Shown here: one piece after another, positions 45,769 to 55,900 of the stretch | Layout: every line of letters begins with the position of its first letter | Position numbering within the stretch: position 1 is the stretch's first letter | Assembly: GCA_016271365.2 (NCBI GenBank) | Contig: CM028131.1 | Location: forward strand, 171,558,501 to 171,622,500 | DNA length: 64,000 nucleotides | Source: Neoceratodus forsteri | Taxonomy: Eukaryota; Chordata; Ceratodontiformes; Ceratodontidae | Reading direction: 5' to 3' | Notes under the pieces: generated by a model | What the model saw: the letters and a program-made list of their open reading frames with translations, nothing else | Database searches by the model: none | Told to the model about the DNA's origin: nothing | Made by a program: the position numbers and the translations under genes

Positions 45769-47091
45769 CTATGTACAAAGTTGGGGGAGGCCACAAACAA
45801 GGTGGGGTGGGTAAGGGCAGGGTGAACAAATGGGACAAGAAAGGAGGTGTGAGGTGGGTCCGGAGATAGCGAAATCAAGGGCATATATATGTTCACTGGG
45901 GGCCCACTCCCCGCTCCGGCTGCTCCGCCTGCTGTGTCTCCGCCTGCTGTGTCTCCGCCGGACACCCAGCTCCTCAAACCCCCGCAATATGTCCAGCGAT
46001 GCCCTCGCCACTTGCAAGATCTCCTGCAATGCATCATGTATGGCCTGCAGCTGGCGGACACCTAGGACAAGGGAGCACAGTCAATAGGTGTGAATGCACA
46101 GCCTCATACAGCCCACCCACTGTGCATGGCATACGGCCATAGGACATGCCTCTGTGATGGTGTGTGACCACCCACAGTGATCACATCCACAAGACCTGCC
46201 CACCCAGGTGCATACAGCCATGCGGACCGCTGCACACACCCACCGGCCAAGTCATGCACAGCACCACCGTGGCTGTTTAGTGACATGGCTATGTGGTGTG
46301 AAGGCAGTGGCACAGCCATGTACCCGGTGCACGCATGGACCACCATCGACGCACTCCCAGACATGCAGTACCACTGGACAGTGCTGACTGTAACAAGTTG
46401 CATGCATGGCAGTGGTGTCAATGGATGGTGGCCATGCCCCACTGCCCACCCTGTTACACAGCATGCAATAGTAATCATGGAGGTATGGCACTCACCATCA
46501 TCGGGCCGGTCCCTCAGGCGCTGTTGACCGTCGCTCCTCCTAGCAGCCCTGTCTTCCTGCTGGTGCCGCATCTCCTGGGTTAGATGCCTCTCTTCCGGCC
46601 CTGTGGTGCAAACATGGAGAGAGGAACATCAGTACAATCCTGTAGCAAAGTCCCCCTGCCCCCATATGTGTGCACTCCCACCCAGCCAGACCCACCCGCC
46701 CCACACCTGATAACACCACCACAGCCAACACCAGACGGTCCCTCCCCCATGTTCCGGACACATACAACCGTAATACCCATATGGAAGATGAAAGTGTGTG
46801 TACGTAACACCTACCTGGCCATGGCACTGTGCCCCTCCTGGCACATGACTGCAGGCGGGAAAGCAGGTCTGGTTCCCTCCTCCACAGGTCGCCATACCTG
46901 TGGCAGCACTGCTCTGCTGTCTGGCCCCTTCCTGTGGCCTCCTCCAGTGCATTGGCCACCTCCTCCCACACCTGGCTCGTGGACCTGTCCAGGGGTGCCT
47001 CCCCAAACAGTGGGCCATAGAGTGGCTCTACTATGGCCAATAGGTTGGCCAGTTCTACTTGGGTCCACTGTGCAGCACTCCTCCGCACCAT
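45769..47091 (-). CDS. trihelix/Myb-like Harbinger DNA-binding protein, 3 exons
   Basis: Exons by splice signals and phase are 47091-46815, 46600-46496 and 46061-45769. Donors are CCAG|GTAGGT and GATG|GTGAGT, acceptors ACCACAG|G and GTCCTAG|G; each junction keeps frame (phase 1 both times). The product is about 224 aa. Residues 8-80 form a Myb/SANT-trihelix domain with Trp at 9, 42 and 70 (QW...VW...LW) and RYGDLWRREPDLLSRL as the last helix. Exon 2 gives a charged helix (EERHLTQEMRHQQEDRAARR) and exon 3 a helical leucine-rich segment (QLQAIHDALQEILQVA) followed by an Arg-rich stretch (RRRHSRRRHSRR), perhaps a nuclear localisation signal. The likely role is to bind subterminal repeats and recruit the nuclease. 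No stop or frameshift is present. Confidence 0.75.
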
Positions 47092-47866
47092 TCTACTTGC
47101 TCAGTTGGCTCAAAATGGCGCTCTGCAGTGTGGCTCCACCACATGCAGATGCTGCGTGGTACAGCACTGCCATTCCCTATTGCGCTGTCACTGACTAGCG
47201 CAATAGTGGTGCACCCATGTCTGACGCATGGCGCCTAGGGGGCAAAGGTCGGGCACAGGGACAAGGGGCTCTGGCGCATGGACAGGCACAGCACCATTGG
47301 AACCCAATGCATGTAGCATGATTGGATGTCTGTGTGCTACCTCCAGTAGCAGCCTACCACGCTGTTGCCCCAGTGTGCCTATGATGGCCCAGTGCCACAG
47401 TGCCATATAGGTGAACATCGCTGTAGCGCCACTGGCACAATGGTGGCCATGCCCTGCATTGCTTCCCGTGCATAGCACATCAGCAGTGCAGCAGATGCCT
47501 GCGTCAGCAACCCAGGCATGCACAGTGAGGTGTGTACTGCACATGTCACAGAACTGCACCCTTGGCTCAGCACATTCAACACAATTGCACAAAGGGCAAC
47601 AGCATGATATTCAGTCGTCATAGGCAAATCAGCTAATCAGCCATTCAATGGTGCAGCACTACAATTTGCATCCACTTAAAGTTGCTTCTTGCCTCATTTG
47701 CATGGGTTGCACTATAAAAGTGCGACATTGGGCTGTACTGGCCATAGTCAGTTACTGTAGTCTATTGGTGACTTGCATGCTGTTTGGGAGTGTGGACTGT
47801 GGATTCTGGGACATGCATGGGACTGCACAGTCACAGGTAACAACTTTCATTCTCGCAGGCTAAGTA
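47092..47866. promoter_or_regulatory. divergent promoter between the two Myb genes
   Basis: For the plus-strand gene there are two octamers ATTTGCAT (47664-47671 and 47696-47703) and a TATA box ACTATAAAAG (TATAAAA 47713-47719), placing transcription start near 47745, about 120 bp before the ATG. The spacer also has an inverted pair ATTGCGC...GCGCAAT (about 47179-47204) resembling the transposon's end motifs. That suggests self-regulation by the Myb proteins. Confidence 0.6.
47179..47204. repeat. internal TTGCGC/GCGCAA inverted motif
   Basis: CTATTGCGCTGTCACTGACT followed by AGCGCAATAG is a palindrome with a 10 bp axis. Its arms match words at both transposon ends. Confidence 0.65.
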
Positions 47867-49540
47867 ATGATCGAGCGAGTTGAGGGAGAGGAGGAACACA
47901 GTGGTGGGAGGAGGAGGAGGCCTAATTTCACCAAGGCCGAGACTGATGCCCTGTTTGAGGTCTACCTGGATCAGGAGCCGCTTCTCAGCAGACGGCAGGG
48001 AACACCACAGGCCCGTGCTGCTGCATGACAGGAGGTGGCACATGCAGTGAACCTGCATGGCAGCCACCAGCGCTCCATGCAGGAGTGCAAGAAGATGATG
48101 GGCGCATAAAGGAGAAGGTGGCTGCCATCAGGGCAGCATGAGCTGCGACAGGTAGGGGACAGCAGGAGATGGTACACCTGACCCCACAGGAGGAGAGGGT
48201 TGCTGGAAGCATGCAGCATTGTGCCATTGAGGGTGTTCCGGGTGGTGGCTTCCAGATGGGTGGTAGCCTGTCACTGCATGATAGGTCATGGTCTGTCTAT
48301 TGGGGGCGGCAGGGTAGGTCACATGCAGTAACGCGACTTTGTTTTCCCTTACAGATCCTGAGCATCTGCATGGGTTAGCGGTGGTGGGCCTGTCCACTGA
48401 GGACAGTGAGCTGGAGATGGAGGAGGGCCCATCCACCTCCACAAGTATACGTGGCTCAGTGTGACAGTGGGCCTGCCTGGCTGTCCACACTGATGTTGTT
48501 GGAACAGGTGCGGAGGGGGCTCTGCCCATGTCCCAGCGTGCCAGCGTCCATGGATGCCAGCATGCTGTGACTCGGGCTGGTGCCAGGTCTGTCACCGATG
48601 ATGATGTCGCTAACTGCAGGGGCCGTGACACATGTGTGCCACGGGATGGGCACACAGCAGGTAACATCGCTGCCATGGCTGTGGGTGATGCCGCCGTGGA
48701 GGCCTGCATGTCATCACAGTCCCAGCCTGTACCTGTCAGCACCAGTGGGGCAGCACTGGTCTGTGTACAGGACAGTGGGACTGTTGCAGCCACTGCGGTG
48801 GCACCAGTGAGCCCTGGTTAGCAGCAGCCAGAGGAGCAGCATCAGCAGTTGGCCAATGGGCTTGGGGCTACAGGGTCAGGGGCCAGCATCAGTGCACCAC
48901 CTGTGGACATGCCCAGACCTGGTCCTGGTGTGCAACGCCCACCCTCAAGAGGTGCTGGGCATCAGGGCCACGCACACCCTGAGGGACAGGATGCCAAGGA
49001 GGCAGATGACCTCTTGGACGAGCACACCCACATACTGCAAGCATCAGTCAACCAGGAGATGCGGCTTGTGACGTCGGTGGATGCACTGCGTGCAGCTCTA
49101 GAGCAGGCAGAGGAGCGTCACAGCAGAGACACCGCTCTGATCCTGGCAGGGATGGACCAGTTGCGGGAGGATGTGACCGCTGCCATTGACAGGCAGACAC
49201 AGGCATTCACTGCTGTCATGGCCACAATGGGCACACAGTCATGTGCCCATGCATCGCAGACACCACGCAGTGCACTGTCTGACCCCCATTCCCGGCATCA
49301 TGCAACACCCTCCTTGTCGACACCGGGTTCAGCTTTGGGCATCCTGAGCACGCCTGGCACAGGCATGTTTGGTGTGCTGCAGACCCCTGTGCAAGTATGG
49401 TCGTGTTCATGCAGTGGAACCCCTGGGGGACCATCGGTGCCACCCCATGAGGCCAGTGGTCAGCCTGTCACTGCTGGCGGGTCTCAGCGGGGCCGCCCAT
49501 GCATCCATGGCAGCCGGGGCACTGTGGTGCATGACTGACC
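47867..49540 (+). pseudogene. NAIF1-like Myb/SANT protein of Harbinger
   Basis: Exon 1 (47867 to about 48270) encodes RRRRPNFTKAETDALFEVYL and later QEVAHAVNLHGSHQRSMQEC, KEKVAAIRAA and LTPQEERVAG. This is the NAIF1/Myb-DNA-binding type-5 domain with its typical post-domain block. Exon 2 starts after TTTTCCCTTACAG at 48355 and is one continuous frame to 49540. It ends with a long charged helix (LDEHTHILQASVNQEMRL, LREDVTAAIDRQTQAFTAV), a probable coiled coil. Lesions are TGA at 48026 (where family members have Trp), a frameshift near 48100, and stops at 48139, 48462 and 48819, several explicable by CpG decay. NAIF1 is known to partner HARBI1 in vertebrates, so this is an apt transposon ancestor-type gene. 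Confidence 0.75.
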
Positions 49541-49909
49541 TGTCTCCCAATGTGGCTACTGTCTGGTGCTGCCCTGTGTGCATTGTGTCACTCGGTGGGC
49601 ATTGCATGGGTGGGTACCCGGCCCTGCACGCGGACACACAGTCCATCTGCACACCCTCCTGGCTGCCGTCCACAGTTGTGTGTGCATGATGATGCCTGCA
49701 TTGCGCTGTACACCAATGTGCAATGGTGCTCAGCATCTGACACACGCACAAGGACAGGCAGTGGGCGTGGTGGTATGTGGACATGTGTGTGGCTAGGGGT
49801 GGCGTTCTGGGTTGGTGTGCCTCCTACCCTTTGTGCATGTCTGGTGCATTGTGTGTGTGTGTGTGTGCGTGTGTGTGTGTGTGTGTGTGTCTGCGTGGCA
49901 TGTTAGACC
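49541..49909. other. spacer between convergent genes
   Basis: It holds the 3' ends of the NAIF1-like and nuclease genes and a (TG)n run. No other gene. Confidence 0.5.
49851..49890. repeat. interrupted (GT)n microsatellite
   Basis: GT repeats with one CG interruption at about 49867. Confidence 0.95.
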
Positions 49910-51300
49910 TCACCCATCCCTGATGGTGTGTGTGGTTCCATGCCCAGCCATTTCCCTTGATGGCATGCACCCCTGGTGTATGTCCATGCGTGTTTGTAGG
50001 TTGTGCCTTAGCCACTGTTGGTTGCACATGACCCCATTACTTACCTGGGTTGGCTGAAGTGCTCCTCCGTGATGGTGTCCCGGTGCAGCTGTGCCAGCCT
50101 GAGCAGTCGGGGATCCCGTCACCCAAGGAGATAGGGGCTGCCCATCACCATTTTCAGCGGCGTCCTCATCGTCCCCATTGCTGTCCCCCTCTTCGACCTG
50201 TACGGCTATCCCACATTCGTTGGCCATGTTGTGCAAGATGCAACAGGCCAGGAATAGACCACAGGCCTTTGAAGGGCTGTACTGTAGGGCACCGCCGGAG
50301 GTGTCCAGGCAACAGAAATTTGCCTTCAGCATCCTGAACACCCGCTCAATGACATTATGTGTGGTGGCATGTGCCTCATTGTAGCATTGCTGTGATGGGG
50401 TTGCGGGCCACCGGTAGGGTGTGAGCAGCCAGGGATGGATTGGGTATCCACTGTCACCTGTGTGTAGAGGGTGGAGGTTAGTTTGGTGATCAGCATCACC
50501 CTGCCCCAGGACATGTAGGCCACTACCCATGTCACCTCTGACCATGCCCCCCCAGACCCTATGATTGTCCATGTGGTTTGCATACTCACCCACTAGGTGG
50601 CCCCACTCTCGAATCTGTGGCACAGTGCTGACTGGTGCCAGATGAAGGCATCATGTCCTCCCCCCCGGGTGCGTGGCACAGACATTGATTATGCACCCCC
50701 TGGCATCACACACCACCTGGCAATTGATGCTAGCATAGCCCTTGTGATTTATATATGTGGCCCCTCGGGGCCAGGTGGTGTGCGGATGGCCACATGGGTG
50801 CAGTCTATTGCCCCTAGCACACCAGGCATACGTGCTACCCTGTGGAACTCCTGTATGTTTGCTGCGCGCTCCACTGGTGTGCTGGGGAAATGGATGTACT
50901 CTGCAGCATGTGGCAGCAGTGAACTGAGGAATTGGGTGAGGTAGCATGACGTGGCCAACTGGGTTATGCCTGTGGTGTCCCCAGTTGGTCTCTGGAAGGT
51001 ACCTGTGGTGAGCAAGCAAATGTAAGCTGTCACTTTCATCTCCACTGACAGGGCATGGCTCCATCGTGTGGGTGCCTGCATCACATCACTGCACAGCTCA
51101 CAGTGCTGCCTCAGAATTGCCTGATTCAGGTGGTACCGGCCCACAATCTTGGTATCACTGTACAGCTCGAAGCTGGTGCAGGCTCGGTACTGCCTGTTGG
51201 GGGCATACCGCCGACGGGCCCTTCCATGGCCATGCCCCCTTGCTGCCCACCTTCTCACCCCCCTCATTACAGCCTCCATCTGGATGGTGGCACTGGCCAT
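49910..51300 (-). pseudogene. HARBI1-like DDE nuclease of Harbinger
   Basis: Two exons, 51300-50590 and 50457-49910, with donor TGG|GTGAGT and acceptor CTACACACAG|GTGAC. Domains in order are an N-terminal basic region, an HTH-like segment FQRPTGDTTGITQLATS, the catalytic block GVLGAIDCTHVAIRTPPGPE (first Asp, residue 166), INHKGYASINCQVVCDA, HDAFIWHQSAL (second Asp), GDSGYPIHPWLLTPY and HNVIERVFRMLKANFCCL (catalytic Glu), then CCILHNM. All three catalytic residues survive. Lesions are a one-base shift in the G-run near 50757, another in the G/C-run near 50670, and an in-frame TAG at 50593-50595 just before the splice donor. The enzyme class cuts at the element's ends with help from a Myb-like partner. 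Confidence 0.85.
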
Positions 51301-51599
51301 GTCCCTGGCTTGTGTTCAACCCCCCTGGCAGCTGTTTCTGTATTCCCCCCGCTGTCCTGGCTGCTACTTCCCCTGCACCAGGAACACCTGCCTGTGCTGG
51401 CCTCACTGCTGTGTGGTGTACTTCCCCTTCTGCACTGTGGCTCCCCACATCTTCCCTTGTGCCTGTTGCTTCCAGGTGCCCTTTCCTGCCTGGCCCTGTG
51501 TGTCCCAGCTGCTCAGTTTTCCCTGCTATCTTTGGCTATCATGTGGCTTCCCTGTAGCATTCTTGTGCCTCCCTTTTATTTTGGCTCATTTCCGCTATG

Positions 51600-51839
51600 G
51601 CACAACTTCCGCTTGCTCCCCTATTGCGCATGGCGCATGTTGTTAAATATCGCACTGCACCATTTATGCATGGTTCCTCCCCCTTCAGTTGCACATGCAT
51701 TCATTATCATTGCACTGTTGCTCAGCGTGATTTGGGGGGCGCAACTGCCTCCTGCTGAATATCGCAGAATGGCACATTTTCCAACTTGTGCAGGTGCAAC
51801 CCTATTGCGTATGGCTCAACTCTTTTGAAATTCTGGGCC
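51600..51839. promoter_or_regulatory. right terminal and subterminal repeat region
   Basis: It contains CTATTGCGCATGGCGCATG, AATATCGCACTGCACC, CTGAATATCGCAGAATGGC and CCTATTGCGTATGGCTCAA, then the terminal repeat ending TTCTGGGCC. The words TATTGCGC, GAATATCGC and TGGCGC mirror those at the left end. Confidence 0.65.
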
Positions 51840-51842
51840 ATT
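51840..51842. repeat. Harbinger target duplication ATT (right)
   Basis: Matches 44098-44100; the L1 frame continues from here. Confidence 0.75.
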
Positions 51843-53095
51843 GTATAAATTCCACTGGAAAATGGTATTTAGCTAATATCATGTAAAGGTATTCCCAGGA
51901 AACCCTGTCAAAAGCTTTTTCTGTGTCCAGGGAAACAAGTGCTGCCAGTACAGATGACTCCCTAGACACAGAGGAGGGGTACGCTATTTTCCTAAGATGA
52001 TCCGAGGAAAACCTGCCCTTTATAAACCCTACCTGTTCTATACTTATCAGGGATTCCCAGACCTGGGCTACTCTGGAAGCATGGATTTTGGCTAAAATCT
52101 TAAGATCTACATTAATTAAAGAGATTGGGCTATAATTAGTAATGTAGAGTGGATCTTTGCCAGGTTTGGGGATGACGATTATAATTACCTGAGTCAGAGA
52201 GGTATCAGATATTCCATATTTGTAAATATAATGAAAGGTGTCTAAAAGGATAGGAGTAATTATCTCCTTAAATTTTTTGTAGAAGTTAGTAGTAAAGCCG
52301 TCTGGGCCAAGGGATTTATCTGGGGCAAGAGACTGTATAGCTTCATAAATTTCTGTTAGTGTAATCGGAGCTTTCAAAATGTTAACCTGATTAACTGCTA
52401 ATCTAGGAAGATTAATATCTTGGAGGAAATTGTTGAGTTGTTGAGACAGAGAGGGGAGTTCAGGTGCAGAATATAATTGTCAGTAGTATTCTTGGAAAGC
52501 ATTAGCAATTTCTGGGGGGGGGGGACATAAAAGTTCCCCAGTCATCAAATAAATTGAGGTGATTATTTTATCAGTTATTTGGGTCCGTAGCCGAAGAGCC
52601 ATTAGCTTCCCTGCTCTTTCACCTTTGTCAAAATAAGATACTTTGGAGCGAAGCATTAAGAATTCTGCCTTTTCTGCCAATAAATGATTGTACTGGGAAC
52701 GTAGTGATTCCAACTTTTCCCACTCTTCTATAGGGGCCGAGGGGAGAAGAAGCCTCTCCTGATGCTCTATCTGGGCTAAAATCGAGGAAAGAGCGGCTGC
52801 TATTTGTTTCTTTCTCTTTGTCGCTATCCTGATTAATTCCCCCCTCAATGCACATTTCAGTGAGCCCCACAAAAATTATTTTCTGGGCTGTGATGGGGCA
52901 TTAATATCCATAAAATTAGAGATGAAAGTTTGAAGGAACACTATTTGGTCTTCTGATTTCAAAAGTTGATTGTTCAATCTCCAAATTCTATCTCTTTGTA
53001 TATTAGGAGATAGATCCAAATGAAGATGAACAATACAATGATCAGAGATGACCTTTGATGTATAATAGGCTCGAGATACCCCTGAAAAATGGTCT
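51843..53095 (-). pseudogene. L1 ORF2, part 1 (endonuclease end to RT palm A)
   Basis: After SDHCIVHL comes the linker WRLNNQLLKSEDQIVFLQ, with a stop at about 52881 before FLWGSLKCALRGELIRIA. Next are SYFDKGERAGKLMALRLR and RT blocks SLAPDKSLGPDGFTTNFY, NYSPISLINVDLKILAKI, EQVGFIKGRFSSDHLRKI and LVSLDTEKAFDRVSWEYL (palm A catalytic Asp present). A stop lies at about 52479. The text ends with FPVEFIQW exactly where the Harbinger begins. Confidence 0.88.
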
Positions 53096-53110
53096 AAGAC
53101 CTTCCAACTC
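53096..53110. repeat. L1 target-site duplication (right)
   Basis: AAGACCTTCCAACTC, identical to 41847-41861. Confidence 0.95.
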
Positions 53111-54029
53111 TGTTACCCTCATGGGGTGGCAGTGTCCTCAGTTGAATTGTTTTTGAAGACACTGGCTCACTAAAGGAGAAGGCCTAGACACCATTGCCTC
53201 CATCCCTAGAAACCTACAAGTCTAAGCATTTGAATGTGTTTTCAGGAATCATACCCACCCACTTGGGGAGGAATACTTTGAGACCTGAATGAAGCAAGCA
53301 GCCCAAATGATTTAGGATCTTCAATGGCTAAATAGAGAAAAGAAACAAAATTTGGGAGAACCCCTATGGGATCAAACTCTGGATCCATCAAGACATTGAA
53401 AATAGGCAAGCCTGGAGGCACTGCTATAGTGTACCTCTATACACTGGAAGGGTTGCTCAGTAGCCTAGATATGGGTTCCCGACTTTCAATGAAGGTTCAG
53501 ACCACTCTCCGGTGAGAAGGGGAGAAAGTGTCTTGACTACCTTGTCAAATTGTAGAGACTACTTCTAAGAGCCCACAAGAAAGGAGAAAGATCCTCAAGT
53601 GATTTGGACTATGTGAATGTGAAATCAGTGCTGCAGGGAGTACTTCATTTGAATATGATTTTGTCATGACTGAGTAGAGGACTGAATGCATAAGTTACCC
53701 ACATATAAGGAATTATTTCAGGAGGTACAGGAAATTGTGGAACAAGAAGCCATAAGAAGGATCCCCAAATGCCCATAGCCAGTGCATAGCTAGACACTGG
53801 AGGAGACAGCTACTACAGGATGTGGGAAATTTTGAAGTATCTAGACAGCCTCATATGGTTCTATGTGATAAGAGTGAAACAATTATAATGATGTCAAAAA
53901 CTGCGAGTCAACCAAAGTGAGTCTATTGACAGTAACTGCACATCACAGCAATCACTGTCAATGGAGAAAACAATGCTGTTGTGACTTTTTGCAGGGGCTC
54001 TGCCAACCCACCGCACCCCCATAATTAAC
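53111..54029. other. no gene seen
   Basis: No recognised structure. Confidence 0.4.
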
Positions 54030-54159
54030 CATACCAACACTCACACGGGAGATACTGTGTCGGGGGGGAACATTGGGGTGGTTGAATCCTTATACACTGC
54101 AGGCAAAGGGGACAAAGTCAAGAGGGCAGGCAGCATGGAAATTACACAAAAATTACCCC

Positions 54160-54250
54160 AAAGAAAATCCTCACATCTAGAATCAAACCCAGGTCTATCA
54201 GCCACACAGGCGGTGACTGTACCCACTACATCACATAGCCAACTCAGAAT
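54160..54250 (-). mobile_element. tRNA-headed SINE fragment
   Basis: The minus strand reads GTTGGCTATGTGATGTAGTG GGTACAGTCACC ... GACCTGGGTTTGATTCTAG, a tRNA-like box A/box B pair about 55 bp apart. The body is not recognised. Confidence 0.5.
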
Positions 54251-54639
54251 GAACCTGCCAAAAAAAACTACCTACATCCTTCACACACAAGCTACATTCT
54301 GCTGCTATCTGCTGACAGAAAAGTGTTAAACTTAGCATGGTCTCATAAAACTCTGTAGCCCATTTTACACTCACTGTTTTTACCTCACTGAAATGTACTC
54401 ACTCAAATGCATTCACTCAGATTAAGGGATACCCTTCATACAGAAGATGATAACATTGCGGAAGGCCTCTGCTGAACCTGCCTGGAGAGCATCCCAAGCA
54501 CCACCAACTAGCCCCCCTGAGTCCTGCTGAGGAGGCTTGTGCCTGACCTGAAATTTTGCCACCACTGTGCAGAAGAGGGACATTGTTGTTCAGCCTGTAC
54601 TGTACTACTGAAGAAGATCTTAAAAGAGAAAATATCAAG

Positions 54640-54875
54640 TTCTGGAAGGCTATGAAGCTGCCTAGAAGCTTTCAAGGGGCCCAAGGAGGGAACAAACTGG
54701 GGTTCTGAACAATGAACGCTCCATGATTAAGAGTCATGGGTAGGGAGGATGGGAGGAGTGGGGGATAGGGGGCAGGGACAGTAGCTCAAGCTGTGGACCC
54801 TGCAATATGAGCAGATTTGATAGACCAAATGGCCTTCTTCTGCTGACTTCCTCGCATGTTCGTATCGTAAATTTG
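54640..54875 (+). mobile_element. CR1-like 3' tail
   Basis: ATTTGATAGACCAAATGGCC TTCTTCTGCTGACTTCCTCG CATGTTCGTATCG is a CR1/LINE 3' end phrase. Upstream sequence is unassigned. Confidence 0.5.
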
Positions 54876-55515
54876 TATGATACTTAGCACATAATCTGCA
54901 ACATTACAGAGAGGAACAACACAAAAACTGATTGGCTCATCAGTGGCAGGTGGCATTACCCATCAGTAAGGGATGGAACTGTCTGTACTGCTGTTTGGAC
55001 AGTGGTTTGCAGGTGACCATTTGATTCAATGACTATACAAGAAACATCTGAAACATCTTCTGTTAATCCCCTGTATGGACTATCTGTATGGTGATTCAGT
55101 GAATATCGCTATCAGGACTTGGAATAGGTAGTCATTCAGGTGGGATTCCTGGGTACATTAGTGGTAGTACAAAAGTCAGTGGAGACCCTTGTTGTGTTTG
55201 CCAGTGACTGAGATTTAAGAGAAGGTGCCCAGGTGTGATACAGAGTAATGATTTCTAGGCAGAATGTAGACAGAAAGTCAGTACCAGGAAGTTATCCCAT
55301 TACAAATAAGACTCACGTAGGTTTTATGTATAGGGTATCAGCAGACAGTATGGATCAGAGGTACAAAAGGTAGTTAGCTACAGGGACTGTGGGGTGCTCA
55401 TCCCCCAGGTTCCACTCTGCAGAAGGGGACACTGCCCTATATGTAGGCGATTTGTGGACCTCTAGGTACAGCTGGTAGCAGCGAGGCAGGAGATATCCCT
55501 GCTACCCACAAACAC
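54876..55515. other. no gene seen
   Basis: No recognised structure. Confidence 0.4.
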
Positions 55516-55900
55516 ACCATCAATCAATCAGTTTTATTTGTATACTGCAAAGTATGTGAGCAAAAATGCCCGTTTTCACAAATGTCCAGTGATAGATACA
55601 TCAGATAATGTGGGTAAGAGCACAATAAACTTACATTTAAATAATATTTACAAAGGGTAACGGTGTACAAAACAGGAGTTGACAGGTTTCCATTGGGAAG
55701 CAAATAAACAGGCAAAAAACAGATAAGGCATTTACACAATGAATAAGGTACAAAATAGTGCTATGTTTCATATTAGTTACATTGCACGAAGTATCCAAAA
55801 ACAGCAGGAGGTAGTTAAACAAGCTGTCGGCAACTAAGGCATAAATAATAGATGAGAGGCGAGGAAAGTGCAGGGAGGAGGTGCTAGAAAGATGTTTTTG
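55516..55900 (-). mobile_element. possible LINE 3' end (minus)
   Basis: On the minus strand the segment ends ACAAATAAAACTGATTGATTGATGG, the ATTGATTG-tailed 3' end seen in several LINE families. No coding part is left. Confidence 0.35.

Larger units (their letters stand above)
44101..51839. mobile_element. PIF/Harbinger DNA transposon, 7.74 kb, three genes
   Basis: Ends are imperfect inverted repeats: GGCCCAGATATTCAAACTGA on the left and GGCCCAGAATTTCAAAAGAG on the right (other strand). It sits inside L1 ORF2. Gene order on the plus-strand map is trihelix/Myb gene (minus, 45769-47091), NAIF1-like gene (plus, 47867-49540), HARBI1-like nuclease (minus, 49910-51300). The two Myb genes diverge from a 775 bp spacer and the last two converge. 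The two well-known vertebrate Harbinger proteins are a HARBI1-type nuclease and one Myb-like partner; here two Myb-like partners are present. The trihelix gene appears undamaged; the others carry stops and frameshifts. Confidence 0.9.
41862..53095 (-). mobile_element. Tx1-like L1 LINE, 5'-truncated, carrying a Harbinger insert
   Basis: A minus-strand L1-group LINE flanked by a perfect 15 bp duplication. Its poly(A) is seen as the T-run at 41862-41870, with AATAAA 17 bp upstream. It is truncated 5' inside the endonuclease: the first readable text is VISDHCIVHL, the last endonuclease block. Without the 7.74 kb transposon it is about 3.5 kb. ORF2 text proceeds from 53090 to 51843, is cut by the transposon, and resumes at 44097 down to about 42190. 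The family resembles Tx1/L1 elements frequent in amphibians and fish. Confidence 0.93.

Noticed and set aside
46584..47198. 204-codon plus-strand ORF
   Set aside because: Exact antisense of exons 1 and 2 of the trihelix gene, whose splice sites and Trp-spaced domain are far better evidence.
47837..47859. Tiny intron GTAACA...CGCAG before the NAIF1-like start
   Set aside because: About 23 bases is too short for a spliceosomal intron; the ATG at 47867 does not need it.
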